A stretch of 64,000 nucleotides of DNA from Arthrobacter sp. PM3 (GCF_003352915.1 NZ_CP022314.1:531397-595396), one strand, 5' to 3'; shown: positions 1-10,708, counted from the stretch's first letter. Notes: a model not told the origin generated them from the letters alone. Numbers and translations: made by a program.

Positions 1-172
1 GGCCTGCCGCCGGGTTCGATCCGGGAGGCGCCGACGCAGCGGGACCCTGGTTCGGCCCAACGGTCGTCCTGTACAGGATAACGAGACCGATTCCCACGAC
101 CACTGCCACGGCAATCAGCGACGGAATGCCGATGGCCCAGAATTTAGTTGACTTGAATGCTGCACGCTTCAT
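1..172 (-). CDS. Membrane-anchored hypothetical protein, 5' part only (runs off window start)
   Basis: The minus strand opens at an ATG at 172-170 and stays open to base 1, giving 57 residues. The N-terminus is basic (MKRAAFKSTKFW) and is followed by one hydrophobic helix at about residues 13-34, then a Pro/Ala/Gly-rich stretch, as in a single-pass membrane protein with an extracytoplasmic tail. A purine-rich GGGAAGG lies 8 nt before the start. The rest of the gene is outside the window, so no family can be named. It is divergent from the NYN gene at 430 and may share the intervening regulatory region. Confidence 0.6.
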   Translation of the reverse strand, partial: MKRAAFKSTKFWAIGIPSLIAVAVVVGIGLVILYRTTVGPNQGPAASAPPGSNPAAG

Positions 173-265
173 GTGACGTGCCTTCCCGTCCTGCGGGTTC
201 CTGCCCGGGCGCCGCCGCCTCGGTGGCAGGCTCCGTCGCCGTCTTCGCCGTCGGCCCGCGGTTTA

Positions 266-281
266 TTGATGAATTCATCAA
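266..281. promoter_or_regulatory. 16-bp perfect palindrome, candidate operator between divergent genes
   Basis: TTGATGAATTCATCAA reads identically on both strands. It lies in the 257-bp divergent gap (173-429) between the partial membrane protein and the NYN gene and is AT-rich against a GC-rich background. Which regulator binds is unknown, and no regulator gene adjoins it. I see no other gene in this gap. Confidence 0.4.
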
Positions 282-429
282 CTTCTCAACAGCTTGCCCC
301 GGGCAACCACACGCGCGCAAGGGCCGGCGGCCGATCCACAGGGAAAACACACGGAAGTCACAGCGGGGGACGCGGCCTGGTGCCCGCAACATCTGGTGAG
401 CGCACGGCACTTACTGGCACACTGAGCCG

Positions 430-1692
430 ATGACCGAACCTCTCCCCCAGTCCCGAAGGCCCGGCATCCGTGCCGCAATGTTCGTTGACTTCGACAACGT
501 CTATATAGGCCTGCAGGCGCTGGACCCGGCGGCGGCCAAGAGGTTCGCCGAGGATCCCAAGCACTGGATGGACGCTCTGGCCGACGGCGGGGCCGGGGAA
601 ACCTCCCGGCGGTTCCTCATCCGCAACTGCTACCTGAACCCGGTGGTCTTCTCCAAGTACCGGACGTACTGGACCAGGGCAGGGTTCCGCGTGATCGACT
701 GCCCGTCCCTGACCCAGCGCGGCAAGAGCAGCACGGACATCAACCTGGTCCTGGACGCCGTCGACGCGCTCTCCGGGACCGGGAACATCGACGAGTTTTT
801 CGTCGCCTCCGCCGACGCGGACTTCACGTCCCTCGTTCAGCGGTTCCGGGCCGCGGACCGCATGACCACCGTGATCGCCGCCGGCGCCGTGGCCTTCGCC
901 TATCGCGAGATGGCCGACAGCGTGGTGGAATCCCATGACTTCGTGGCGATCCTCAACGGAACCGGTGCCGAGGCCGGCCGGCCGGTGCGGCGCGGCCAGC
1001 CCGCAGCCCCGTTCAGGACCGCCCCGGCCGCCTCCGGAGCGGCGGCCACGGCTGCCGAGGAAGTCCGCGCCCTGGTGCAGTCCGCACCGGGCCCGCTCAC
1101 CGGTGCCCTTGTGGCGCACCGGGCGCTCACGGCGGACCCGTCCCTCAAGACCGACTGGGGCGGCTACGGCAAGTTCGGCTCCTGGGTTGCGCAGGTCGGC
1201 CAGGGCATCGAATACGCGGCCACGCCACAGCCCGGCTGGGTGTGGGACGCCACCCGGTTCTCGCCGGATGACCTGCCGTCGCCGGCGGAGATCCGCCCGG
1301 CGATCGAGGATCAGATCACGCGCGTGACCGACATTCCCGCACTGTCCTCCGCCCAGTTCCGGCAGGTTTTCCTGTCGATGGAGTCGACGCTCCGCGAACG
1401 CCCGGTCAACCGCAGTGAACTGGCGCGCCTGGTCCGGGACGACTGCGTCGCGGCTGGAACCGCGGTGTCCCGGGCCGCCGTGAACTTCGTCATCCAGGGC
1501 CTGGGGTACGCGAATGTCCAGCTCAACGACGAGGTCACGGCCCCGGGCCTGGCGGCCGCGTGGCTGAAGAACGTGGAGGAACTCTGCCGGGTGGCCCTCA
1601 TCGAATTCGACGACGCCGAACGGCTCGCCTTGCGGCGGTGGGCAGGCGGCGGCCTCCTGGAGCCGGGCCCGGACGGCGACGGCGACCTGTAA
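430..1692 (+). CDS. NYN (PIN-like) domain protein, putative RNase/RNA-binding protein
   Basis: 420 residues. The N-terminal part is an NYN domain (LabA/limkain b1 group of PIN-like nucleases). Acidic positions fit a metal-binding active site: D20 and D22 in the VDFDN motif, D103 in STDINLVLDA, and D129/D131 in SADADF. A Pro/Ala-rich linker near residues 165-190 leads to a C-terminal half with winged-helix-like repeats at about 200-270 and 290-370, resembling the OST-HTH/LOTUS arrangement common in this family. It probably binds or cleaves RNA in the cytoplasm, but the substrate is unknown. The ATG at 430 places the VDFDN strand close to the N-terminus as is usual. It stands alone and converges on purU. 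Confidence 0.8.
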   Translation: MTEPLPQSRRPGIRAAMFVDFDNVYIGLQALDPAAAKRFAEDPKHWMDALADGGAGETSRRFLIRNCYLNPVVFSKYRTYWTRAGFRVIDCPSLTQRGKSSTDINLVLDAVDALSGTGNIDEFFVASADADFTSLVQRFRAADRMTTVIAAGAVAFAYREMADSVVESHDFVAILNGTGAEAGRPVRRGQPAAPFRTAPAASGAAATAAEEVRALVQSAPGPLTGALVAHRALTADPSLKTDWGGYGKFGSWVAQVGQGIEYAATPQPGWVWDATRFSPDDLPSPAEIRPAIEDQITRVTDIPALSSAQFRQVFLSMESTLRERPVNRSELARLVRDDCVAAGTAVSRAAVNFVIQGLGYANVQLNDEVTAPGLAAAWLKNVEELCRVALIEFDDAERLALRRWAGGGLLEPGPDGDGDL

Positions 1693-1700
1693 GGCCCGGC

Positions 1701-1741
1701 GCCGCCGTCGGGAATTCCCCCGAAGGGCGTCCGACGGCGGC
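1701..1741. terminator. Hairpin between convergent NYN gene and purU
   Basis: An 11-bp perfect inverted repeat, GCCGCCGTCGG (1701-1711) and CCGACGGCGGC (1731-1741), encloses a 19-nt loop with a small inner CCC/GGG pairing. It fills the 56-bp space between the two stop codons. No U-tract is evident, as is common in actinobacterial terminators. Confidence 0.6.
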
Positions 1742-1748
1742 ACGGAAC

Positions 1749-2645
1749 CTAGCGCAGCACCACCGTCCGGTTGCCGTGCAGGATGACGCGCCCCTCGCAG
1801 TGCCAGCGGACGGCGTTGGAGAGGGCCTTGCACTCGGTGTCGCGTCCGGCGGCGACGAGGTCGTCCGGCCCGTAAGTGTGGTCCACTTCCACCACCTGCT
1901 GGGCGATGATCGGCCCCTCATCGAGCTCCGCGTTGACGTAGTGCGCCGTGGCGCCGACGGTCTTGACGCCGCGGGCGTAGGCCTGGTGGTACGGCTTCGC
2001 GCCCTTGAAGCTGGGCAGGAACGAGTGGTGGATATTGATGGCCCGGCCGTCCAGCCTCCGGGTGAGGTCATCGCTGAGGACCTGCATGTAGCGGGCCAGC
2101 ACCACCAGTTCGACGTCCAGCCGGTCCACGAGGTCCAGGAGGCGTTCCTCGGCGGCCGGCTTGGTGTCCGCGGTGACGGGAATGTGGAAGAACGGGATGC
2201 CGTGCCATTCAACGGTGCGGCGGTGATCGGGGTGGTTGGACACGACGCCGACGATTTCGGCCGGCAGTTCGCCAACGCGGGCCCGGAACAGGAGATCGTT
2301 CAGGCAGTGCTCAAACTTGGACACCATGATCAGGACCCGGCGTTTGGTCCCGTGCCGGTGGAGCTCCCAGCGCATGCCGTACCTCTCGGCGACGGGTTCG
2401 AAGGCCTCCCGCAGCGCGTCGATCGTGGTCTCGTCCCCGGCGGAGCCGAAGTGGACCCGCATGAAGAAGTGGTGGTCCAGTTGGGAGTCGAACTGCTTGT
2501 TCTCGATGATGTCGCAGCCGTGCTCCAACAGGAAGCCGGACACGGCGTGCACGATCCCCGGGGATTCGGGGCAGTCGAGCGTCAGGACGTGCGCAACGGT
2601 GGTCGCGGGCACGACGGCGGGGCGTTCAGTCTGGGTGTCAGTCAT
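1749..2645 (-). CDS. purU: Formyltetrahydrofolate deformylase
   Basis: 298 residues, the usual length. PurU hydrolyses 10-formyl-THF to THF and formate. The N-terminus carries an ACT-type domain (about residues 14-95: VLTLDCPESPGIVHAVSGFL). The formyltransferase-type catalytic domain follows, with IHHSFLPSF (catalytic His) and GATAHYVNAELDEGPII (catalytic Asp). It is the last gene of the sarcosine operon and starts 3 nt after the sdaA stop. Its role here is probably to recycle THF from the one-carbon units that sarcosine oxidase and glycine/serine conversion load onto folate. Confidence 0.95.
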   Translation of the reverse strand: MTDTQTERPAVVPATTVAHVLTLDCPESPGIVHAVSGFLLEHGCDIIENKQFDSQLDHHFFMRVHFGSAGDETTIDALREAFEPVAERYGMRWELHRHGTKRRVLIMVSKFEHCLNDLLFRARVGELPAEIVGVVSNHPDHRRTVEWHGIPFFHIPVTADTKPAAEERLLDLVDRLDVELVVLARYMQVLSDDLTRRLDGRAINIHHSFLPSFKGAKPYHQAYARGVKTVGATAHYVNAELDEGPIIAQQVVEVDHTYGPDDLVAAGRDTECKALSNAVRWHCEGRVILHGNRTVVLR

Positions 2646-2648
2646 GGC

Positions 2649-4064
2649 TCAGCACTCGATCACATTCACGGCGAGTCCCCCTCGGGACGTCTCCTTGTAC
2701 TTGCTCTTCATGTCCGCTCCTGTCTCGCGCATGGTTTTGATGGCCTTGTCCAGTGATACTTTGTGGCTGCCGTCGCCGTGCAGAGCCAGCCGGGCGGCGT
2801 TGATGGCCTTCACGCTGGCGATGGCGTTCCGTTCGATGCAGGGGATCTGCACCAGGCCGCCCACGGGGTCGCAGGTCAGGCCGAGGTTGTGTTCGATGCC
2901 CACTTCGGCGGCGTTTTCCACCTGTTCCGGGGTTCCGCCCAGGACTTCGCAGAGCCCGGCGGCGGCCATGGAGCAGGCCGAGCCGACTTCCCCCTGGCAC
3001 CCGACCTCGGCCCCGGAGATGGAGGCGTTGATCTTGAAGAGGATGCCGACGGCGGCGGCCGCCAGGAGAAACCGGACGACGCCGTCGTCGTTGGCTCCCG
3101 GGACAAACTTGACGTAGTAGTGCAGCACGGCGGGGACGATCCCGGCGGCGCCGTTGGTGGGCGCCGTGACGATGCGGCCGCCGGCGGCGTTTTCCTCGTT
3201 GACCGCCAGGGCGAACAGGTTCACCCATTCCATGGCCAGCAGCGGATCGGCGGGCACCTGGGCGGGCGAGGCGGCGGCCGCCGCGGCCTGGGCGGACGCG
3301 GCGGACGCCGCCAGCGTCCGGAACAGGGACGGGGCGCGCCGGGTGACGTTGAGCCCGCCCGGCAGGATGCCCTCGGCGGAGCAGCCGTTCTCCACGCACT
3401 GGCGCATCACGGCCCAGAGGGCCAGGAGCTTCTCCCGGGTCTCCGCTTCGCTGCGCCACGCTCCCTCGTTGGCGAGCATGACATCGGAGATCGACATGTC
3501 CTCGCGGCGGCAGATGGCCAGGAGTTCGTCCGCGGTGGTGAAGGGGTACGGCAGGACGGTGGAGTCCTCCACCACCCGGTCGGTGCCGGAGGCGTCGCCG
3601 TCCACCACGAAGCCGCCGCCGACCGAGTAGTAGCTGCGCTCCTGGAGCACGGCGCCGGTGTGGTCCAGCGCCCGGAAGGTCATGCCGTTGGGGTGGGCGG
3701 GCAGTGACTTGCGGCGGTGCAGGACCACGTCCTCGTCCCAGTTGAAGTCGACGCGGTGGTCCCCGCCAAGCCGGAGCTCGGCGTCGAGGGCCGCGGCCGC
3801 CACCTGGTCATCGGCGGTTGCGGTGTCCACGGTCTCCGGGTCGAGGCCCTGGAGCCCCAGGACCACGGCTTTGTCCGAGCCGTGGCCCCGTCCGGTGGCG
3901 CCGAGGGAGCCGAACAATTCGGCCTGGACCCGGGTGGTGGAACTGAGCTGTCCGCCGGCTTTGAGCCCGTCGGCGAACAGTTTTGCTGCCCGCATCGGGC
4001 CGACCGTGTGGGATGAGGACGGCCCGATGCCAACAGAAAACAGGTCCAGGGCGCTGAGCGCCAT
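2649..4064 (-). CDS. sdaA: L-serine ammonia-lyase (iron-sulfur type)
   Basis: 471 residues, single-chain L-serine dehydratase converting serine to pyruvate and ammonia. The opening [23 protein letters not shown] and the later [17 protein letters not shown] are family signatures. Cysteines in [12 protein letters not shown] and in the [17 protein letters not shown] segment are placed to hold the [4Fe-4S] cluster. The ATG at 4064 overlaps the soxG stop (TGATG), so I prefer it to the longer in-frame extension. It closes the route sarcosine, glycine, serine, pyruvate. Confidence 0.95.
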   Translation of the reverse strand: MALSALDLFSVGIGPSSSHTVGPMRAAKLFADGLKAGGQLSSTTRVQAELFGSLGATGRGHGSDKAVVLGLQGLDPETVDTATADDQVAAAALDAELRLGGDHRVDFNWDEDVVLHRRKSLPAHPNGMTFRALDHTGAVLQERSYYSVGGGFVVDGDASGTDRVVEDSTVLPYPFTTADELLAICRREDMSISDVMLANEGAWRSEAETREKLLALWAVMRQCVENGCSAEGILPGGLNVTRRAPSLFRTLAASAASAQAAAAAASPAQVPADPLLAMEWVNLFALAVNEENAAGGRIVTAPTNGAAGIVPAVLHYYVKFVPGANDDGVVRFLLAAAAVGILFKINASISGAEVGCQGEVGSACSMAAAGLCEVLGGTPEQVENAAEVGIEHNLGLTCDPVGGLVQIPCIERNAIASVKAINAARLALHGDGSHKVSLDKAIKTMRETGADMKSKYKETSRGGLAVNVIEC

Positions 4065-4699
4065 CAGGGGACCTCGGGTGAGGCGTACTCCCGCATGGCG
4101 TCCAGGAGCCAGCGGCCGAGGAACTCCGCAAACGAGGCCCGCGGGAAGATCCGGTAGCTCTCCTCTGCGGTCTTCCACAGGATCGCCGGGATGCCGCCGA
4201 TTTCGGTGGCGAGCGCGGTCCCTGCTTTGAGGACGCGGGGGTGCAGGTCCAGGGCGCAGCCCTTTTCCAGCACGGCCCGGGCCCGCGGGCCGGAGAGCTC
4301 GAACGTGGTGCGGTTGGCGGAGAGGTCCACCACCTGGCCTTCGCCGTCACCGAGCGCATCGACGAGCGCGCCGGGAAGGGTTCCGCCCAGGCTTTCGTGG
4401 GCCTCGGCGGGTGCCACGAGGAGGAATTCCTCCGGGCCCAGCCACAGCACCGCGGTGTCGCCGCTGCCGCGCACCTCGCCGGACACCGTGGGCAGGCCGC
4501 CGGTGAGGGCACCCAGCCGCGCCCCGGCGTCGCCGGCCGGATTGGCCCGGAGCCCTGCCATGGTCAGGAACGGCACCTCACGCAGTTCCACGACGCCGGC
4601 GACGGAGCCGGCCGCGAAGGCCGCGCTCAGAACGGCGGCCGGGCTCTTCCGGAGAGTCTGGATCTTCTTGGAGTTTTCGAGTGCTGCGGTGTCAGCCAT
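4064..4699 (-). CDS. soxG: Sarcosine oxidase gamma subunit
   Basis: 211 residues from ATG 4699; a TTG 24 nt upstream is possible but less likely. It belongs to the SoxG family of heterotetrameric sarcosine oxidase, with a GcvT-like fold visible in [15 protein letters not shown] and [13 protein letters not shown]. The subunit helps assemble the alpha subunit and shape the folate-binding region. The start overlaps the soxA stop by 8 nt and the stop overlaps the sdaA start by 1 nt, implying translational coupling. Confidence 0.93.
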   Translation of the reverse strand: MADTAALENSKKIQTLRKSPAAVLSAAFAAGSVAGVVELREVPFLTMAGLRANPAGDAGARLGALTGGLPTVSGEVRGSGDTAVLWLGPEEFLLVAPAEAHESLGGTLPGALVDALGDGEGQVVDLSANRTTFELSGPRARAVLEKGCALDLHPRVLKAGTALATEIGGIPAILWKTAEESYRIFPRASFAEFLGRWLLDAMREYASPEVP

Positions 4700-7640
4700 C
4701 TTTGCGGGTCCCTTCAGAGTCAAAAAGTACGGTTTCTGCGACCACGACGTCCACGAGCTCGTCGCCGGCGGCAGCCACCAGGGTTTCGCCGATCCGGTTG
4801 CGGCCGTTCTTGATCAGGGCCAGGGCGAAGGAGCGGCCCAGGGCGGCGCTGTGGTAGCTGGAGGTGACGAAGCCCTGCATCGGGACGGGTCCGTAGGCGG
4901 GGTTGACGGTGATGCCCTGTTCCACGAGCTGGGTGCCTTCCGGCAGCCGGATGGTCCCGTCGACCGGCAGGACGCTGACCAGGTGCTTCCGGTCGGTGCG
5001 GGCGGCGTCCGTGCGGGTGTAGGAGCGTTTGCCGATGAAGTCCTTGACCTTGGAGACCACCCAGTCCATGCCGGCATCCTGCGGGGTGACGGTCCCGTCG
5101 GTGTCCTGGCCGACGATCGGGTAGCCCTTCTCGGCCCGGAGCACGTGCATGGTTTCGGTGCCGTACGGGGTGATGTTGAACTCGGCCCCGGCCGCGGCCA
5201 CGGACTCCCAGGTGTTCAGCCCATACCAGGACGGGACGTTGATTTCGTAGGCGAGCTCGCCGGAGAACGAGATCCGGCAGATCCGGGCCTGCACGCCGGA
5301 GGCCAGCGTGGTTTCCCGGAAGGTCATGAACGGGAAGGCTTCGGCGTCGAGGCCGCCATCGGCCGCCAGCTCGGGGGCGAGTTTGGCGATCACGGCGCGT
5401 GACTTGGGTCCGACGACGGCGATCGTGGACCACTGCTCCGTGACGGAGGTGCAGTGCACATCCAGTTCGGGCCATTCGGTCTGCAGCCATTCCTCCAGCC
5501 AGTCCAGCACCTTCGCGGCGCCGCCGGTGGTGGTGGTCATGAAGAACCGGTCCTCGTCGAGGCGCAGGGTGACGCCGTCGTCGAAAATCATCCCGTCGGG
5601 GGTGCACATGACGCCGTAGCGGGCCGAACCGGGGGCGAGCTTCTTGAACGCGTTGGTGTAGATGCGGTTCAGGAACTCGCCCGCGTCCTTGCCGCGGATC
5701 TCGATCTTGCCCAGGGTGGTGGCGTCCATGAAGCCCACGGAGTCGCGGACGGCGGCGCATTCGCGCAGGACCGCGGTGTCCATGTCCTCGCCGTTCTGGG
5801 GGTAGTACCAGGGGCGCTTCCACTGACCGACGTCCTCGAAGAGGGCGCCCTGGGCGACGTGCCAGGGGTGGATGGAGGTCAGGCGGGCCGGGTCGAAGAG
5901 CTCCCCGCGCTGGCGGCCGGCGAGTGCGGCGAACGCCACGGGGGTGAAGGGAGCGCGGTACGCGGTGGTCCCGATTTCCCCGATGCCCGGTGTGGCGCCG
6001 GCGGGTGCGCCGGCCTGCTTGAGGGCGGCGGCGATCACGCCGATCGCGTTCACCCCGGAGGTCTTGCCCTGGTCGTTGGCGGTGCTGATCGAGGTGTAGC
6101 GCTTGACGTGTTCCACCGAGCGCATGCCGGCACCGGTGGAGCGCAGGACGTCGGCGACGGTCTGGTCGCGCTGGAAGTCGACGAAGTGGTGGTGCCACTC
6201 CCCCGGGGTGCCCTCCTGGCCGGGGACCAGCCAGAGCTGGCGGGTCGGGGCGGCGGCGCGCGGCGCTTCCGGGGTGGCCGGCTCGATGGTGGAGGCGAAG
6301 CCGGCGGCGATGGCCGCCGCGGCACCGGCGGAGATGCCTTCGGCGAGGCAGTCGGCGAGCTCGAAGCTGCCGCGGCCGGAGCCGGCCACCTGCTGGTTGG
6401 GGACGATGCTGGCGGGCACGAATGCTGCCAGGTCGTCATCCCAGCGCAGCTTGCCCTGCCGCTGGGAGTGCAGGTGGACCACCGGTGACCAGCCGCCGGA
6501 GACCGCCAGCAGGTCGCAGGCGATGTTTTCGATGCCCGAGGTGAGGTCGCCGGCGTCGTTGATGCTGCGGACGGTGACGCCGTCGATGCGTTCGGCGCCG
6601 GTGGTGTTGACGACGGCGCTGCCGATCAGCACCCGGGTGCCGGTCTCCGCCGTCGCGGCCGCCACGGCGCTCAGCTGCGGGCGGGCATCGACGACGGCTG
6701 CGACGCCAATGCCGGCGGCGCGGAGGTCCGCGGCCAGGGCGTAGGCGCTGTCGTTCGTGGTGCTGATGACCACGCGGGAACCGGCGGCGACGGCGTAGCG
6801 GTTAAGGTAGCTGCGGACGGCGGAAGCGAGCATGATGCCGGGGCGGTCGTTGTTCTCGAAGACCAGGGGGCGTTCGTGGGCGCCGGGGGCAAGGACCACC
6901 TGGGCGGCCCGGATGTGCCAGATCCGCTGCCGGGAGACACCGGGGGCGGCCGGGGTGGACAGGTGGTCGGTCCGGTTCTGCACCGCGATGACGTAGTTGG
7001 AGTCGTAGGAGCCGAAGGCGCTCGTGCGGTTCAGCACGGTGCATTCGGCCGCGGAGATCAGTTCGGCCTCGACATCGGCCACCCAGTCCAGGGCAGGCTT
7101 GCCTTCGATGCTGTCGGCAAGCTCCGGGGCGGTGGAACCGGAGAGCAGGGAGCCGCCGAGCTCGGGCTGGTCATCGATCAGGATGACGCGGGCGCCGGTG
7201 CGGACGGCTTCGCGGGCGGCGGCCAGGCCTGCCGGGCCGCCGCCGACCACCAGGACGTCGGTGTGGACGTACTTCTTGTCGTACTCGGCGCGGTCCTCGG
7301 CCGGGTCCAGCTTGCCCAGTCCGCTGAGCAGTTCGGCGCTGAGGCCGTCCACGAGGGTCACCGTGGTGGCCGGAATCATGGACTCCGCCACGTGGCCCGG
7401 GAACCGGGCGGCGATCTTGACCAGGGCGTTGGATTCCTCGACGCCGGCCGACATGATGCCGCGCGGCCGGTCCTCGTAGAGGGAGTTGCCCACCTGGTGC
7501 CGGCCGTTGGCCAGCAGGGCGGAGGCGAGGGTGTCGCCCGGGTGGCCCGTGTATTCGCGGCCGTCCAGGGTGAAGCGCCACGTGACGCTGCGGTCAATGC
7601 GTCCGCCGGCGCCAAGGCGCGCGGGCTGCTGAGCGGTCAT
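4692..7640 (-). CDS. soxA: Sarcosine oxidase alpha subunit
   Basis: 982 residues, typical for SoxA. The N-terminal ferredoxin-like fold (about 20-85, [15 protein letters not shown]) is followed by a dinucleotide-binding domain with [18 protein letters not shown] near residue 130 that holds NAD. The last roughly 400 residues are a GcvT-type aminomethyltransferase domain ([19 protein letters not shown]). With SoxB, SoxD and SoxG it oxidises sarcosine using O2 to glycine, H2O2 and 5,10-methylene-THF (or formaldehyde without folate). Its ATG overlaps the soxD stop as ATGA. Confidence 0.96.
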   Translation of the reverse strand: MTAQQPARLGAGGRIDRSVTWRFTLDGREYTGHPGDTLASALLANGRHQVGNSLYEDRPRGIMSAGVEESNALVKIAARFPGHVAESMIPATTVTLVDGLSAELLSGLGKLDPAEDRAEYDKKYVHTDVLVVGGGPAGLAAAREAVRTGARVILIDDQPELGGSLLSGSTAPELADSIEGKPALDWVADVEAELISAAECTVLNRTSAFGSYDSNYVIAVQNRTDHLSTPAAPGVSRQRIWHIRAAQVVLAPGAHERPLVFENNDRPGIMLASAVRSYLNRYAVAAGSRVVISTTNDSAYALAADLRAAGIGVAAVVDARPQLSAVAAATAETGTRVLIGSAVVNTTGAERIDGVTVRSINDAGDLTSGIENIACDLLAVSGGWSPVVHLHSQRQGKLRWDDDLAAFVPASIVPNQQVAGSGRGSFELADCLAEGISAGAAAAIAAGFASTIEPATPEAPRAAAPTRQLWLVPGQEGTPGEWHHHFVDFQRDQTVADVLRSTGAGMRSVEHVKRYTSISTANDQGKTSGVNAIGVIAAALKQAGAPAGATPGIGEIGTTAYRAPFTPVAFAALAGRQRGELFDPARLTSIHPWHVAQGALFEDVGQWKRPWYYPQNGEDMDTAVLRECAAVRDSVGFMDATTLGKIEIRGKDAGEFLNRIYTNAFKKLAPGSARYGVMCTPDGMIFDDGVTLRLDEDRFFMTTTTGGAAKVLDWLEEWLQTEWPELDVHCTSVTEQWSTIAVVGPKSRAVIAKLAPELAADGGLDAEAFPFMTFRETTLASGVQARICRISFSGELAYEINVPSWYGLNTWESVAAAGAEFNITPYGTETMHVLRAEKGYPIVGQDTDGTVTPQDAGMDWVVSKVKDFIGKRSYTRTDAARTDRKHLVSVLPVDGTIRLPEGTQLVEQGITVNPAYGPVPMQGFVTSSYHSAALGRSFALALIKNGRNRIGETLVAAAGDELVDVVVAETVLFDSEGTRKDG

Positions 7641-7951
7641 TTGGTGGTTCCTTCCGTGAGCACGGGGCTGGTGGCCGTGGCCGCCGGGCGGAGCTGGCCC
7701 ATCGGGTAGACGGCGTGGATGTCATAGGTGAGGGTGTCGCGGAGCATGTTGAACCATTGCCGGCAGCCGGTGCTGTGCTGCCAGCGCTCGGCGAACGCGC
7801 CCTTGGTGTTGTCCCGGTAGAACAGGTACTCGGCCCATTCCCGGTCCGTGAGTTCGGCGGGGTTTTCGGGGTAAGGCACGTGGGCCTGGCCGCCGTAGTG
7901 GAATTCGGTCTCGTCCCGGGGGCCGCAGTTGGGGCAGGGAATCAGGAGCAT
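7637..7951 (-). CDS. soxD: Sarcosine oxidase delta subunit
   Basis: 104 residues. Zinc ligands are visible at C6 and C9 (CPNCG), H59 and C63 (HSTGC), the arrangement known for SoxD. The ATG at 7951 gives a family-length protein starting [10 protein letters not shown]; the longer open frame upstream is out-of-frame shadow of soxB. It lies 14 nt after the soxB stop and overlaps soxA by 4 nt. Confidence 0.95.
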   Translation of the reverse strand: MLLIPCPNCGPRDETEFHYGGQAHVPYPENPAELTDREWAEYLFYRDNTKGAFAERWQHSTGCRQWFNMLRDTLTYDIHAVYPMGQLRPAATATSPVLTEGTTK

Positions 7952-7965
7952 GTCCGGTCCTCTTT

Positions 7966-9186
7966 CTAGTGGGCCACGGCGGCGGCGCCGTGTTCGTCGA
8001 TCAGGGCGCCGGTTTCGAAGCGCTCGAGGGCAAAGGGCTTGTTGAGGTGGTGCGGGGCGCCGGTGGCGATCGTGTGCGCGAACGTCAGCCCGGCCGCCGG
8101 GGTGCCCTTGAAGCCGCCGGTTCCCCAGCCGCAGTTGACGAACATGTTCTCTACCGGGGTGGTGCCGACGATCGGGGAGGCGTCCATGGTGGTGTCCACG
8201 ATCCCGCCCCAGGTCCGCAGCACGTGGGCGCGGGCGAAGATCGGGAAGAGTTCGACGGCGGCGGCCATCTGCTGCTCGATCACATGGAAGGAGCCGCGCT
8301 GGCCGTAGCCGTTGTAGGAGTCGACGCCGGCGCCCATGACCAGTTCGCCCTTGTGCGCCTGGGAGACGTAGACGTGGACGTGGTTGGACATCACGACGGT
8401 GGGGTGGACGGGCTCGTGCAGTTCGGACACGAGCGCCTGGAGCGGGTGGGACTGGATGGGGAGCCGGAACCCGGCCATTTCGGCCAGCACCGAGCTGTGC
8501 CCGGCGGCGCAGAGACCGACCTTTTCGGTGTGGATGGTGCCGCGGTTGGTCTTGACGCCCACCACCCGGTTGCCGTCCTTGAGGAAGCCGGTGACTTCGC
8601 AGTTCTGGATGATGTCCACGCCGAGCTCGTCGCACTTGCGGGCGAACGCCCACGCGACGTGGTCGTGCTTGGCGATCCCGGCGCGCGGCTGGTAGGTGGC
8701 GCCCATGACCGGGTAGCGGATGTTGTCGCTGATGTTCAGGATGGGGCACAGTTCCTTGACCTGCTGCGGGTCCAGCCACTCGGCGTCGACGCCATTGAGC
8801 TTGTTGGCGCCGACCCGGCGGATGCTTTCACGCACGTCGCCCAGGGTGTGGGCGAGGTTCATGACGCCGCGCTGGCTGAACAGGAAGTCGTAGTCCAGTT
8901 CTTCGGGCAGGATTTCCCACAGCTTCAGGGCGTGCTCGTAGATCGCGGCGCTCTCGTCCCAGAGGTAGTTGGACCGGATGATCGTGGTGTTCCGGGCCAT
9001 GTTGCCGCCGGCGAGCCAGCCCTTTTCCAGGATGGCGATATTGGTCATTCCGTGGACCTTGGCCAGGTAGTACGCCGTCGCCAGTCCGTGGCCGCCGCCG
9101 CCGACAATCACGGCGTCGTAGGAGGACTTGGGCTCGGGGTTGCGCCAGAGGAACTCCGGGTGCTCCGGAAGGTGGTCGGTGCTCAT
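7966..9186 (-). CDS. soxB: Sarcosine oxidase beta subunit
   Basis: 406 residues, DadA/MnmC-type flavoprotein. The FAD-binding fold starts at residue 24 ([20 protein letters not shown]). [15 protein letters not shown] contains H174 and H176; the family attaches FMN covalently to a His here (His173 in the Corynebacterium enzyme), so H174 is the likely attachment residue. It oxidises sarcosine with non-covalent FAD and passes electrons to FMN and O2. Its ATG overlaps the glyA stop (ATGA). Confidence 0.96.
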   Translation of the reverse strand: MSTDHLPEHPEFLWRNPEPKSSYDAVIVGGGGHGLATAYYLAKVHGMTNIAILEKGWLAGGNMARNTTIIRSNYLWDESAAIYEHALKLWEILPEELDYDFLFSQRGVMNLAHTLGDVRESIRRVGANKLNGVDAEWLDPQQVKELCPILNISDNIRYPVMGATYQPRAGIAKHDHVAWAFARKCDELGVDIIQNCEVTGFLKDGNRVVGVKTNRGTIHTEKVGLCAAGHSSVLAEMAGFRLPIQSHPLQALVSELHEPVHPTVVMSNHVHVYVSQAHKGELVMGAGVDSYNGYGQRGSFHVIEQQMAAAVELFPIFARAHVLRTWGGIVDTTMDASPIVGTTPVENMFVNCGWGTGGFKGTPAAGLTFAHTIATGAPHHLNKPFALERFETGALIDEHGAAAVAH

Positions 9187-10565
9187 TGTGCTGCTCCAAT
9201 CAGTTCTGCCTCAAGCGCCGTTGCCTGGGCGGTCGGTGCCTGCGCGGCGTTGGCCGGGTCGCCGGACAGGTGCGGGTAGAGGGGGAATTTGTCGGCCAGG
9301 GCGCTCACGCGGGCGCGCAGGCTGTCGGCGGTTTCGTCGCTGAGGTCGTTGTCCCGGGTCGTTGACTGCACCGCCGGGGCGGTCAGGGCCGCGGCGATGA
9401 TGTCGGCCACCTCGGTGAACTCCGCGGCGCCGAAGCCGCGGGTGGCCAGGGCCGGGGTGCCGATCCGCAGCCCGGAGGACACCATCGGCGGGCGGGGGTC
9501 GAACGGGACGGCGTTGCGGTTGACGGTGATGCCGATCCGGTGCAGCCGGTCTTCGGCCTGCTGCCCGTCCAGTTCCGAGTCGCGCAGGTCCACCAGGACC
9601 AGGTGCACATCCGTGCCGCCGTTGACCACGGTAATGCCGGCGGCGCCGACGTCGTCCTTCAGCAGCCGGGAGGCGATGATCTGCGCGCCTTCAAGCGTGC
9701 GCTCCTGGCGTTCCTTGAACGTCTCCGAGGCGGCGATCTTAAATGCCACGGCCTTGGCCGCGATCACGTGCTCCAGCGGACCGCCCTGCTGGCCGGGGAA
9801 CACGGCGGAGTTGATCTTGCGGGCGTACTCCTCCTTGCTCAGGATCACCCCGCCGCGCGGGCCCCCGAGCGTCTTGTGCGTGGTGGTGGTGACGACGTCG
9901 GCGTACGGGACCGGGTTGGGGTGCAGGCCCGCGGCGACGAGCCCGGCGAAGTGCGCCATGTCCACCATCAGGTAGGCGCCGACGAGGTCGGCGATGCGGC
10001 GGAACTCGGCGAAATCCAGCTGGCGGGAGTAGGCGGACCAGCCGGCCACGATCATCTTGGGACGGTGCTCGAGCGCCAGGGCCTCGACCTCGGCCATGTC
10101 CACGAGGTGGGTCTTCTCGCTCACGTGGTACGGAATGACGTTGTAAAGCTTGCCGGAAAAGTTGATGCGCATGCCGTGCGTCAGGTGCCCGCCGTGGGCC
10201 AGGGACAGGCCCATGATCGTGTCGCCCGGTTCCAGCAGGGCGAACATCGCGGCGGCGTTGGCCTGGGCGCCGGAGTGCGGCTGGACGTTCGCCGCTTCGG
10301 CGCCGAAGAGGGTCTTGATCCGGTCGATGGCGAGCTGTTCGATCACGTCGACGTGTTCGCAGCCGCCGTAGTAGCGCTTGCCCGGGTAACCCTCCGCGTA
10401 TTTGTTGGTCAGCACCGACCCCTGTGCCTCCATGACCCCTGCCGGGGCGAAGTTCTCGGAGGCGATCATCTCGAGGGTGGACTGCTGGCGTTTCAGTTCC
10501 CGTGCCACGGCCTGCGCGACTTCGGGATCGACGACGGAAAGTCGCTCGTTCAACTGCTCAACCAC
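9183..10565 (-). CDS. glyA: Serine hydroxymethyltransferase (sarcosine-operon copy)
   Basis: 460 residues, PLP enzyme interconverting glycine and serine with 5,10-methylene-THF. K231 in [13 protein letters not shown] is the Schiff-base lysine; [13 protein letters not shown] and HSGAQAN are further signatures. It starts at GTG 10565, preceded by AAAGGAG at good spacing. It is first in the sox operon, so it uses the glycine and methylene-THF made by SoxABDG to make serine for SdaA. A housekeeping glyA presumably lies elsewhere. Confidence 0.95.
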   Translation of the reverse strand: MVEQLNERLSVVDPEVAQAVARELKRQQSTLEMIASENFAPAGVMEAQGSVLTNKYAEGYPGKRYYGGCEHVDVIEQLAIDRIKTLFGAEAANVQPHSGAQANAAAMFALLEPGDTIMGLSLAHGGHLTHGMRINFSGKLYNVIPYHVSEKTHLVDMAEVEALALEHRPKMIVAGWSAYSRQLDFAEFRRIADLVGAYLMVDMAHFAGLVAAGLHPNPVPYADVVTTTTHKTLGGPRGGVILSKEEYARKINSAVFPGQQGGPLEHVIAAKAVAFKIAASETFKERQERTLEGAQIIASRLLKDDVGAAGITVVNGGTDVHLVLVDLRDSELDGQQAEDRLHRIGITVNRNAVPFDPRPPMVSSGLRIGTPALATRGFGAAEFTEVADIIAAALTAPAVQSTTRDNDLSDETADSLRARVSALADKFPLYPHLSGDPANAAQAPTAQATALEAELIGAAQ

Positions 10566-10581
10566 GGTTGCTCCTTTTGAA

Positions 10582-10628
10582 ATACCACTGTTGCTATGAC
10601 TGATATATCAGTGTGATGTCAATGGTAT
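10582..10628 (-). promoter_or_regulatory. Promoter and nested palindromic operator of the glyA-sox operon
   Basis: The minus strand has a consensus -35 TTGACA (10622-10617). Downstream of it sits a perfect 14-bp palindrome, ACTGATATATCAGT (10599-10612), exactly where the promoter spacer should be; the -10 (CATAGC at 18-nt spacing) is weak. An outer repeat, ATACCA (10582-10587) and TGGTAT (10623-10628), is almost concentric with the palindrome. The divergent GntR gene at 10709 is the obvious candidate repressor. Binding would occlude the promoter. Confidence 0.55.
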
Positions 10629-10708
10629 GATTGGGATCACATGAGAGTCAATAGCTGGAAGCCAAGTGAAAGCCGGCTTCCGCTGGGAACCCGGAACGGA
10701 GCCTAGCT

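Noticed and set aside
358..1833. 491-residue minus-strand frame over the NYN gene
   Set aside because: Arg/Gly-rich shadow frame of a well-supported NYN protein.
4700..4723. Upstream TTG start for soxG
   Set aside because: It would lengthen the overlap with soxA to 32 nt; ATG 4699 gives the usual N-terminus.
10566..10708. Glycine riboswitch before glyA
   Set aside because: The gap is 143 bp shared by two promoters and its dominant structure is a DNA palindrome, not a tandem aptamer.
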